DNA of 64,000 nt. Origin: CF-162 sp040882565 (GTDB lineage Bacteria; Chloroflexota; Dehalococcoidia; SM23-28-2; RBG-16-64-32). The stretch is taken from NCBI GenBank assembly GCA_040882565.1, contig JBBEAZ010000024.1, forward strand, positions 124,001 to 188,000, written 5' to 3'. Below the pieces are notes generated by a model. It worked only from the letters and a program-made list of their open reading frames with translations. It searched no databases and was not told the origin of the DNA. The translations under genes and the position numbers were made by a program. Below are positions 57,681 through 64,000 of the stretch, piece by piece; positions within the stretch are counted from its first letter, which is position 1; each line of letters opens with the position of its first letter.

Positions 57681-59882
57681 TCAAAATCTGCTTAGCTCTT
57701 CCGGCGGAATTAGGTCGCTCGGATCTCGCATCACCTCCTTCAAGCCGAATTTTGCGTCGTACCCTTCCTCTTCGGTCCACTGGTACAGTCCATCGGAAAC
57801 TTGCTTCAACAGGGCGTTCTTCTCCAAACGGAGCCTCTCGCTGTCATGCAGACCGACTATGTACGGCTGGAGGCGTTGCCACGCGCGACGGCTGGGTCTA
57901 GCAAGCCATTGGGCAAGCCTCTCTTCAGCGTCCTCGTACGGTACCACCACTGGCACAGTGTCTTCCTCGATCATCCGAAAGCTCTGCGCGACCGTAGGAT
58001 AGTCGAGTCGCTCCCGTGAAGCCTGTATGCCGTGCTCATCCAGGTTGAGGTCGGCATACAGCCGGCGGAAGTACTCGCGGTGGAAGTCCGGGTCGTGCAG
58101 CGACTCGGGTGGATTCTCGCGCAGGAGCAGGCGGGCTTTTTCGATTCCTACCTTGTACGGTCCACGCGGAGTGCCGCCTTCCGCGGCCTCAAAGATCACG
58201 ACTCTCCCCATCCCCGGCAATTCGCCCTCGCGGTTGCAGCGACCCGCCGCCTGCACGATACGGTCGAGAGGCCCCGTGGCGCGAAATACAACAGGGAAGC
58301 TGATATCGACGCCAGCCTCCACGACCTGCGTGCTAATCAAGAGCACAGGCTTTAGGCTACTCAAACGACTCCTAATCTCATCCAGGATCTTCCGCCGGTG
58401 AGCGCCGCAGAGCAGCGTCGACAGGTGAAAGGCAGACGCTTTCCGATCCTCCGGCAGCGCATCGATCAAGCGAAGGGCGTCACGGCGGGTGTTCAGGACA
58501 ACCATCGCGCGATCGTACCTGGCCACGTCCTCGGCCAACTCCTCCCATGTGACAGCGTCGGGAAGCCGCTCGTAGTCCACGCGGCGCAGTTGCTCGAAGT
58601 GCTCGCGGTAGCCGGGGACGATCTCGACTCCGCCCAGTTCTCGTAGCCCTGGTACGTCTTGGAACGCTGGTTGAGTCGCAGTGGAAAGCACAAGCGTTAC
58701 GTCATAGTCATCTACAAGAGTTTTGAGGACATCAGTGATGGGTGCGAGCAGCCCCGGAGGCAACATCTGCACCTCATCGAGGATCAGGACGCTTCCCGCG
58801 ACATTGTGTATTTTTCGGATTCTGGACGTGCGTCTGTGCATCAAGCTCTCGAACAACTGGACGGTGGTGGTGACCACAACGGGCGCATCCCAGTTCTCGG
58901 TAGCCAACCGTATACGCACGGCCTCAGGGTCTTCATTCTCATCCGCTGCCGCTTCGACTTGCGAATGGTGCTCGAGCACAGCGTCCGCCCCCAACACTTC
59001 ACGGTACTCGCGCGCCGTCTGATCGATAATGCTGGTGTACGGAAGCGCAACGATTACGCGGCGGGTCCCAGCATGGTTTAGCCCAAAGGCCAGGCTGCTA
59101 AGAGTCTTGCCGCCTCCGGTCGGTACGGTGAGTCGATAGATTCCGCGAGGGCCGAGGGCTGCCTGAAGGCACTTTTGGTGCACCTCAGCCCGAATTCGGT
59201 TTAGCGCATTGTCCTCAGCACCTGCAAACTTCTCGCGGAATGCCGTCCTAAATCGCCTGGCGAGATCCTCAACTCTTGGCCAAGCCATTCGCGACTCCGC
59301 CGCCTCGGGAGTGAAGTGACTCTCCGTGGCCAACCAGTCCGCGTCGCGGAGCACTGATAGCAGCATTCGAACCAGCATCTCCCGCCCGGTCCCGTCTCTG
59401 CGTGTCAACTCGCTCTGGATGCGTTCAAATGATCGGGGAAGAAGCGCAAACCGATTGACCCGCTCTCGGGTGTCATTTATTACCGTTTCCGACGAACGGG
59501 CAGAATGCAGTAGTTCTTGCTCAAGCGTTGCGCGACTTCCCAATCCCGAGTGATGTCCCGCGATAGGGAGGACGATCTCTTCCCAGGGGACACCCAATTT
59601 CGTCAGGAGCGCGTGGGCAAAGAGTGCTCCCGACATGGAATGGGGCGCCCGCAGTGCCTTCTCCTTCGCTGCAACTGCCCTGATGTAGCGCTGGAACTCA
59701 GGGGTAAACTTCCCGAGATCGTGCCAGAGGCCAATTGTGTACGCGAGCTCTTCCGCGCCAATGGCTTTGCCTAATTCTCCGGACAAATGGGCTACCCGGC
59801 GCAGGTGCGGTATCAGATAGTCCCACTCACCTTCGTGAGGCGTGTGCGCGAGGAACGATTCCTCTGAAGTAGGGTTGTCCAT
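57681..59882 (-). CDS. cas3: CRISPR helicase-nuclease Cas3 with HD domain
   Basis: A 733-residue protein. The HD nuclease has the catalytic pair at His54-Asp55 (GLWHDLGKF) with further His residues in AGHHSGLG. The helicase follows with PTGGGKTLSS near 254, DEVQML near 368 in place of DExH, and a C-terminal helicase half with QAAGRCNREGE. It degrades DNA marked by Cascade. A 44-residue ORF upstream, which resembles another Cas3 start, overlaps its ATG (TAATG). Confidence 0.97.
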   Translation of the reverse strand: MDNPTSEESFLAHTPHEGEWDYLIPHLRRVAHLSGELGKAIGAEELAYTIGLWHDLGKFTPEFQRYIRAVAAKEKALRAPHSMSGALFAHALLTKLGVPWEEIVLPIAGHHSGLGSRATLEQELLHSARSSETVINDTRERVNRFALLPRSFERIQSELTRRDGTGREMLVRMLLSVLRDADWLATESHFTPEAAESRMAWPRVEDLARRFRTAFREKFAGAEDNALNRIRAEVHQKCLQAALGPRGIYRLTVPTGGGKTLSSLAFGLNHAGTRRVIVALPYTSIIDQTAREYREVLGADAVLEHHSQVEAAADENEDPEAVRIRLATENWDAPVVVTTTVQLFESLMHRRTSRIRKIHNVAGSVLILDEVQMLPPGLLAPITDVLKTLVDDYDVTLVLSTATQPAFQDVPGLRELGGVEIVPGYREHFEQLRRVDYERLPDAVTWEELAEDVARYDRAMVVLNTRRDALRLIDALPEDRKASAFHLSTLLCGAHRRKILDEIRSRLSSLKPVLLISTQVVEAGVDISFPVVFRATGPLDRIVQAAGRCNREGELPGMGRVVIFEAAEGGTPRGPYKVGIEKARLLLRENPPESLHDPDFHREYFRRLYADLNLDEHGIQASRERLDYPTVAQSFRMIEEDTVPVVVPYEDAEERLAQWLARPSRRAWQRLQPYIVGLHDSERLRLEKNALLKQVSDGLYQWTEEEGYDAKFGLKEVMRDPSDLIPPEELSRF

Positions 59883-60016
59883 TAGGATTGCCTTTGCCTG
59901 ACCCGCGCACCATACACGTGGGCAAACTCTCGCGCCTGGGCCGCAACCGCCTTAAGGTGGTCCGTCAGAAGGTGCCGCTTACCGGCTTCGTTGGCAGAGT
60001 GAGCATAGGCTGGCAT
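59882..60016 (-). CDS. 44-residue ORF resembling a Cas3 HD N-terminus, coupled to cas3
   Basis: The ORF (start MPAYAHSANEAGKRHLLTD, then HLKAVAAQAREFAHVYGARV) has the pattern of Cas3 HD domain openings (AHSxNxxGxxHxLxxHLxxVA). It ends in TAA overlapping the ATG of the complete cas3 gene. The complete gene has its own, different opening. It may be a remnant of another cas3 or a leader peptide that sets cas3 translation. It lies 14 nt after the -10 box of the operon promoter. Confidence 0.6.
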   Translation of the reverse strand: MPAYAHSANEAGKRHLLTDHLKAVAAQAREFAHVYGARVRQRQS

Positions 60017-60030
60017 GTACCGGAGCCTCG

Positions 60031-60059
60031 ATTTTGACCGCCCGTCGCAGCCGCGTCAA
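60031..60059 (-). promoter_or_regulatory. Likely cas operon promoter, TTGACG-17 nt-CAAAAT
   Basis: On the minus strand, -35 TTGACG at 60059-60054 and -10 CAAAAT at 60036-60031 with a 17-nt spacer. Start would be near 60024, about 8 nt before the 44-residue ORF. Confidence 0.5.
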
Positions 60060-60227
60060 CGACTCTCTGTCACTCTTTGTTCGATTACCAGACCAGTCGG
60101 ATTACCCATGCAGTTCCATTCGCGAATACTACTTCCTAGTTCCTCCAAAACACTAAAAATACAAAACAATTAGAATTGTGCCATTTCCCCCTTCGAGATC
60201 CCCGCTACGCACACCTAACCTGTAAGC

Positions 60228-60773
60228 ATGCCCAGGAAGAAAAAGACCGGCCCGCATCCCCCGGAGGACAAGCTGCGCGTCAGCCGCAACGCCCTCTCGC
60301 ACGGCATGATGTCTTCCGTGCCCGTCGTCCACGACTTCGAGAGCGTTGAGCGATGGGAGTACCACAGAAACGCCATCGTCGAAAGCTACGATCCGGTGGG
60401 CTATCTCGAGGTCAGCATGGCAGAGCAAATCGCCGTCCTCATGTGGCGTTTGCAGCGTGTCGTATGGTACGAAACTCAGGCCATCACCCTGTACAACGAG
60501 GACGCACAGTTCGACTTCATCAGCAAGGCGAGCGACCTTAAGGAGGCCGATAGACCCCTGGACCTGGCGACCTTCGCGGAACTCGTGGCCGACTTCTGGA
60601 CCCATAAAGCCTTGCCAGAGGGCGACGTCCTCGACCGCGTCAAGCGCCACGAGGCTCATCTCCATCGCCTCTGGATCCAGACCATGCACGAGCTGGAGGC
60701 CCGCCAGGCTCGGCGCCGCGGCGGCGACGCGCCCCTCGCTCGCCTCGACATCACCGGCCTACCCGGCGGCTAA
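60228..60773 (+). CDS. 181-residue protein of unknown function, copy 1
   Basis: A basic start (MPRKKKTGPHPPEDKLRVSR) and NALSHGMMSS are followed by helical sequence rich in Glu, Trp and Arg (EQIAVLMWRLQRVVWYE, HKALPEGDVLDRVKRHEAHL). The N-terminal SRNALSHG pattern is common to a scattered bacterial family with no known role, sometimes compared with phage small terminase-type starts. The second half is identical at base level to copy 2 for about 260 bp, while the first half differs at many sites. It sits next to the cas operon start. Confidence 0.75.
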   Translation: MPRKKKTGPHPPEDKLRVSRNALSHGMMSSVPVVHDFESVERWEYHRNAIVESYDPVGYLEVSMAEQIAVLMWRLQRVVWYETQAITLYNEDAQFDFISKASDLKEADRPLDLATFAELVADFWTHKALPEGDVLDRVKRHEAHLHRLWIQTMHELEARQARRRGGDAPLARLDITGLPGG

Positions 60774-60868
60774 CGTTGTTCCCTGAGGGGGGGCGATAAA
60801 GACGCTGCGGCTAGGGGTGAGGGCGGGGCCGTTCGAGGTCGGAAGGTGCCCGCTTCACCGAGGCGGCG

Positions 60869-60917
60869 TCAACGGCCGTATACTGATACGACGTTCCTGC
60901 TGTTGGCCGTGTATGGC
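60869..60917 (-). pseudogene. Relic 3' end of a methyltransferase gene
   Basis: The minus strand encodes PYTANSRNVVSVYGR and a stop, identical in protein to the end of the methyltransferase at 62358-63086. The three base changes (AGG/AGA, GTA/GTG, TCA/TCC) are all synonymous. No upstream part of the gene is present. Confidence 0.85.
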
Positions 60918-60919
60918 GG

Positions 60920-61174
60920 TTAGGCGAAAATCTTGATGCCGAGATTGAGCTCGTGGATGGCCTTCTCGACCTTCTCACGATGAGGGATATCTTGCAGATC
61001 GATTCCGCCGCCGACCCCTAAGAATTCGACGCCGACCACGCGTCGATCATCCGAATAGTCGATGATTCGGAAGTCATCAAGCGTGTGGGACCGGGTAACG
61101 TCAGCGTCTAGCAGAACCACGTAAATTGCGTCCGCATCTGGATCATGCTTTGCGTATGGACGAAAAGTAGTCAT
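60920..61174 (-). CDS. DUF2283 family protein (possible antitoxin partner)
   Basis: An 84-residue protein with the family core YAKHDPDADAIYVVLLDADV, IIDYSDDRRVVGVEFLGVGG. DUF2283 proteins are small, often follow DUF4258 genes, and are suspected antitoxins or chaperone-like partners. It starts 3 bp after the DUF4258 stop. No biochemical role is known. Confidence 0.88.
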   Translation of the reverse strand: MTTFRPYAKHDPDADAIYVVLLDADVTRSHTLDDFRIIDYSDDRRVVGVEFLGVGGGIDLQDIPHREKVEKAIHELNLGIKIFA

Positions 61175-61177
61175 AGG

Positions 61178-61492
61178 CTAGTCACCTTCCCAAACCACTG
61201 TAGTGACTTCAGGCGGACTCGATTCGCGAACCACGTAGACTTTGAGGTCACGCCCGCCGTACGCCCCAACGTAGATGATTGCGGGCTTTGCCCCTTCCCG
61301 GCGAGGTGCTGGGCGCGAAGTCTGGTAGTTGTTAAGTACATGCACGATAGCCTCTCGCGGGATCTTCCGCCGTTCCATTTGCCATTTTGCATGCTTTGTT
61401 AGTGTCGGCTCCGTCGGCCCGTCCCCCCTCTGTAAGGGCGGAGTATGCTGTAGCGGCGCCACACTTGTCAACAACTGTAAGCTATCACTCAT
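61178..61492 (-). CDS. DUF4258 family protein (possible toxin-like partner)
   Basis: A 104-residue frame. The DUF4258 core is TKHAKWQMERRKIPREAIVH followed by VLNN and a C-terminal beta-hairpin (LKVYVVRESSPPEVTTVVW), a fold like RelE/BrnT-type RNases. The first 30 residues are low in conservation, so a later start is possible, though no good one is seen. With DUF2283 it forms a pair that looks like a TA module. It lies between the two 0.8-kb duplicated units. Confidence 0.8.
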   Translation of the reverse strand: MSDSLQLLTSVAPLQHTPPLQRGDGPTEPTLTKHAKWQMERRKIPREAIVHVLNNYQTSRPAPRREGAKPAIIYVGAYGGRDLKVYVVRESSPPEVTTVVWEGD

Positions 61493-61589
61493 AACGCACG
61501 GGTGAACGGAAAAGTGACCCTAGTGAAAATAACGTGTAGTTGTTGTGGATAAACGACCTCACGCACAACTTCTGCACAGATGCATCGGT

Positions 61590-62406
61590 ATTCGCGAATA
61601 CAGCTTCCTCCGTCCCGAAAACACTAAAAATACAAAACAATTAGATTGTGCCATTTCCCCCTTCGAGATCCCCGCTACGCACGCTTAACCTATAAGCATG
61701 CCCAGGAAGAAAAAGACCGGCCCGCAGACCCCGGAAGACAAGCTCCGCGTCGCCCGTAACGCCGTCACCCACGGCATGATGTCTTCCGTGCCCGTCGTCC
61801 TCGAATTCGAGAGCGTTGAGCAATGGGAGTACCACAGGAACGCCATCGTCGAAGGCTTCGATCCGGTGGGCTATGTCGAGGTTTGGATGGCCGAGCAAAT
61901 CGCCATCCTCATGTGGCGTTTGCGGCGTGTCATATCCTACGAAACTCAGGCCATCACCCTGTACAATGAGGACGCACAGTTCGACTTCATCAGCAAGGCG
62001 AGCGACCTTAAGGAGGCCGATAGACCCCTGGACCTGGCGACCTTCGCGGAACTCGTGGCCGACTTCTGGACCCATAAAGCCTTGCCAGAGGGCGACGTCC
62101 TCGACCGCGTCAAGCGCCACGAGGCTCATCTCCATCGCCTCTGGATCCAGACCATGCACGAGCTGGAGGCCCGCCAGGCTCGGCGCCGCGGCGGCGACGC
62201 GCCCCTCGCTCGCCTCGACATCACCGGCCTACCCGGCGAGTAACGTTGTTCCCTGAGGAACGAAGGGCCTCGGCGCAGCGAAGGCTAGGAAGACGCTGCG
62301 GCTACGGGTGAGGGGGGCCGTTCGAGGCCGGAAATGGCCCGCTTCAGCCAGGCGACGTCAACGGCCGTATACGGACACGACGTTTCTGCTGTTGGCCGTG
62401 TATGGC
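61590..62406. repeat. 0.8-kb duplicated unit, copy 2
   Basis: Matches 60118-60917. Its right end is the functional 3' end of the methyltransferase. It has an extra REP-like block (62246-62283) that copy 1 lacks. Confidence 0.95.
61698..62243 (+). CDS. 181-residue protein of unknown function, copy 2
   Basis: Same length and family as the gene at 60228-60773. Differences are almost all in the first 95 codons (for example SHGMM against THGMM, YLEVSMAEQIAVL against YVEVWMAEQIAIL), while the last 90 codons are nearly identical in DNA. This suggests recent gene conversion of the second half. It converges on the methyltransferase gene. Function unknown. Confidence 0.75.
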   Translation: MPRKKKTGPQTPEDKLRVARNAVTHGMMSSVPVVLEFESVEQWEYHRNAIVEGFDPVGYVEVWMAEQIAILMWRLRRVISYETQAITLYNEDAQFDFISKASDLKEADRPLDLATFAELVADFWTHKALPEGDVLDRVKRHEAHLHRLWIQTMHELEARQARRRGGDAPLARLDITGLPGE

Positions 62407-63086
62407 CTTCCGTTCCAGCCGCCCCAGCGTTCCCTCAGGCGCAGACCGGCGATGCGTGCCATCAGGTCCATCTCGCTTGGCCAGACCTGCCTTGTGACGA
62501 TCGGGAACAAGCGCACGCCCTCTGCAGTCAACGACACGTGGCTCTCTTCGAGCAGCTGCGTCACCGGATCGTAGCGGGCGACGTCCAGCCACACCGAGTC
62601 GACCTCGATCGACTGAGCGTGGACGTACTGCTGGTCAACAAGACCCAGGGAAGCAGGCGTGATCGCCTCGACGACGAACGAGCCATCATCCGTGAGATGA
62701 GAGGCGACGTTCTCGAAGCAGCGCACCTGGTCGTCTTGCGTTAGCAGGTTGTGCAAAGTGTTGTAGACGACATAGATCAGCCGGTATGTTCCTGCGACGG
62801 GAACGTCGGCGAAGTCACCCATTGTGACGGCGATTCCATCGCCGCCCGGTTGTTTGCGCAGGACGTCGACCATGGCCTGCGAGATATCGATGCCGTCGAC
62901 ACGGACGCCTGTCGCCGCCAGGGGTCGCGCGATGCGCCCGGTGCCGATCGCGAGCTCGAGGACATCGCCGTCGCCCGCCAGTCCGTGCAGGAAGGCGACC
63001 GTTGCCGCCTCGTCGCCGCGCAGTCTGCCGGGATCGCCCTCCGCTACGTCAGGGCCGAAACTCATCGCCGGGTGGTAGTTCTTCAT
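62358..63086 (-). CDS. SAM-dependent class I methyltransferase
   Basis: A 242-residue protein starting at ATG 63086 after GGGAGG. Motif I is VLELAIGTGRIARPLAATGV, the acidic strand is GIDISQAMVDVLR, and IYVVYNTLHNLLTQDDQ is motif post-II. Class I methyltransferases of this small type act on small molecules or proteins; the acceptor is unknown. It follows the SGNH hydrolase gene by 11 bp. The last 15 codons are duplicated at 60869-60917. Confidence 0.9.
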   Translation of the reverse strand: MKNYHPAMSFGPDVAEGDPGRLRGDEAATVAFLHGLAGDGDVLELAIGTGRIARPLAATGVRVDGIDISQAMVDVLRKQPGGDGIAVTMGDFADVPVAGTYRLIYVVYNTLHNLLTQDDQVRCFENVASHLTDDGSFVVEAITPASLGLVDQQYVHAQSIEVDSVWLDVARYDPVTQLLEESHVSLTAEGVRLFPIVTRQVWPSEMDLMARIAGLRLRERWGGWNGRPYTANSRNVVSVYGR

Positions 63087-63097
63087 CGAAGCCTCCC

Positions 63098-64000
63098 TTA
63101 TTGGGTGATGCCGGCGAACGGGGCGCCTTCGGCGAAGGCGAGCGCCGCGAAGCGCTCGCCCATGCGGCGGTAGCCGGCAGTGTTGGGGTGCAGGCCGTCG
63201 GGGAGATCGGCGAGGTCCGGCTCGTCGAAGAGTTCGCGGCCGTCGAGGAGGTGGAGGTTCGCGTCGCCGGCCTTCTTGCGGCGGTCGACGACGTCGGCGA
63301 TGAGCTGGCGGATGCGGCCAATCGATAGGGCACCGAGGGCGAGTTCCTCCGGGCGGGCGACGACGGCCGATGTTCCGTCGCGAACGATCGATGGGCCGGG
63401 GTGTGCCTCGCCGGCCGGGTAGATGATCGGCGTCGCGACGATCAGCGGCGTCTGCGGATGGCCGTCGCGCAGCGTGTCGAGGAAGCCGTGCAGTGCCGGG
63501 ATGAACGCGCGCTCGCGCATCGTGTCGCCGTTGACGACGTTGATGCCCACCTTGACGCTGATCGCGTCGGCCGGGAGGTCGCGCATCGTTCGGGCGACGC
63601 ACTGGTCCAGCTGGCACTGCCCGCCGAAGCCGAGGCTCAGGAGGTCTACGCCCGCGAGGCGCGCGGCGACCGCAGGCCAGGTCTCGGTCGGGCCATCCGC
63701 TTCACTGCACTGGCTGATCGAGCTTCCGTAGTGAATCCACCGGCGAGCCGTCATCGACGCGGCTTCCAGCAAAGCACCTTCGCTGATTCTGAGGTCGCGC
63801 AGTTCGATCATGCAGTTCTGCGGGAGCCAGAGCTCAATACGCTTCATTTCGGACCCGAGGCCGTCGAAGCGGACGGCGCTCGGTCCCCCGGCGCGGAACT
63901 CTATGTCATACCCGTTAGGTCCATTGCCCGTGCCCACGACCCAGCGGCCGCCATCCCCCGATTGCTGCGTTGCGACGGTCTCGCCATCGACGACCAGGTC
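63098..64000 (-). CDS. SGNH-type hydrolase, 5' end beyond the window
   Basis: An esterase-like protein, open to the right edge. Block I is IHYGSSISQCS with the catalytic Ser, block II has GFGG, block III GINVVNGDT, and block V DGLHPNTAGYRRM with Asp and His. The N-terminal part (residues before the Ser) looks like the small beta-sandwich found in front of SGNH carbohydrate esterases. Substrates may be acetylated sugars or esters. The true start is outside the sequence. Confidence 0.85.
   Translation of the reverse strand, partial: DLVVDGETVATQQSGDGGRWVVGTGNGPNGYDIEFRAGGPSAVRFDGLGSEMKRIELWLPQNCMIELRDLRISEGALLEAASMTARRWIHYGSSISQCSEADGPTETWPAVAARLAGVDLLSLGFGGQCQLDQCVARTMRDLPADAISVKVGINVVNGDTMRERAFIPALHGFLDTLRDGHPQTPLIVATPIIYPAGEAHPGPSIVRDGTSAVVARPEELALGALSIGRIRQLIADVVDRRKKAGDANLHLLDGRELFDEPDLADLPDGLHPNTAGYRRMGERFAALAFAEGAPFAGITQ

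Larger units (their letters stand above)
60118..60917. repeat. 0.8-kb duplicated unit, copy 1
   Basis: Homologous to 61590-62406. Both begin with ATTCGCGAATAC, run through an A/T-rich leader with a shared CACTAAAAATACAAAACAAT, a 181-codon gene, and end with the last 15 codons of a methyltransferase gene (minus strand). In this copy the methyltransferase tail (60869-60917) has no gene attached. Confidence 0.95.

Noticed and set aside
61544..61552. TGTGGATAA, an exact DnaA-box match
   Set aside because: A single box with no cluster, no dnaA/dnaN nearby and no AT-rich unwinding element; expected by chance.

Overview
The window looks like chromosome of a high-GC, aerobic, free-living bacterium, most probably a member of the Chloroflexota (Dehalococcoidia-like). 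Pointers are the gene order atpI-B-E-F-H-A-G-D-C followed by murA and mreB, a Rex redox regulator, an F420-type LLM oxidoreductase next to a hydrolase, EtfAB, thiolase and DUF951, and several genes whose -10 box lies only 6-9 nt before the start codon, as in leaderless mRNAs. The taxonomic call is inference; no rRNA is present.

Layout. 0.1-3.1 kb: a RibD/DHFR-family gene, a hydrolase/RibD chimeric pseudogene and a Baeyer-Villiger monooxygenase. 3.3-11.6 kb: small membrane proteins, then a copper-type export/periplasm locus (His-rich protein, lipoprotein, CopC, beta-propeller lipoprotein, a CopC-CopD-cytochrome c fusion) interleaved with an unrecognised helical module carrying an AHNxTH motif. 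11.6-21 kb: ordinary metabolism (SDR, VOC proteins, CAP-dockerin-like exoprotein, thiolase, AI-2E transporter, LLM oxidoreductase, hydrolase). 21.2-24.6 kb: a cassette-like array of short unrelated ORFs, nearly all on the minus strand, separated by five copies of an ~90-100 bp repeat; one cassette encodes a barstar-like protein. 24.6-27.8 kb: an AAA ATPase divergent from rex, whose promoter carries a Rex-type operator, and a GNAT. 27.8-31.6 kb: exported proteins including a metzincin-type protease and a dockerin/cohesin-like exoprotein. 31.8-42.4 kb: the ATP synthase operon running into murA and mreB, interrupted by a DinB-like gene and a four-helix-bundle gene bracketed by short inverted repeats. 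42.5-48.4 kb: BFN nuclease, MFS exporter, DUF951, pyrF, comB, etfBA.

48.3-62.4 kb is a defence island: a complete type I-C CRISPR-Cas system (cas3-cas5-cas8c-cas7-cas4-cas1-cas2, then leader and a 27-repeat array). Both edges of the island carry a toxin-antitoxin-like module bracketed by direct duplications of the 3' end of a neighbouring gene (etfA on the left, a methyltransferase on the right). In both cases the coding differences between the two tails are synonymous. Past the right edge lie the methyltransferase and an SGNH hydrolase cut by the window end.

The two points most worth following are the gene-tail duplications that flank the CRISPR island with TA cargo, and the repeat-separated cassette array at 21-24.6 kb, which has integron-like architecture without canonical attC boxes or a visible integrase.
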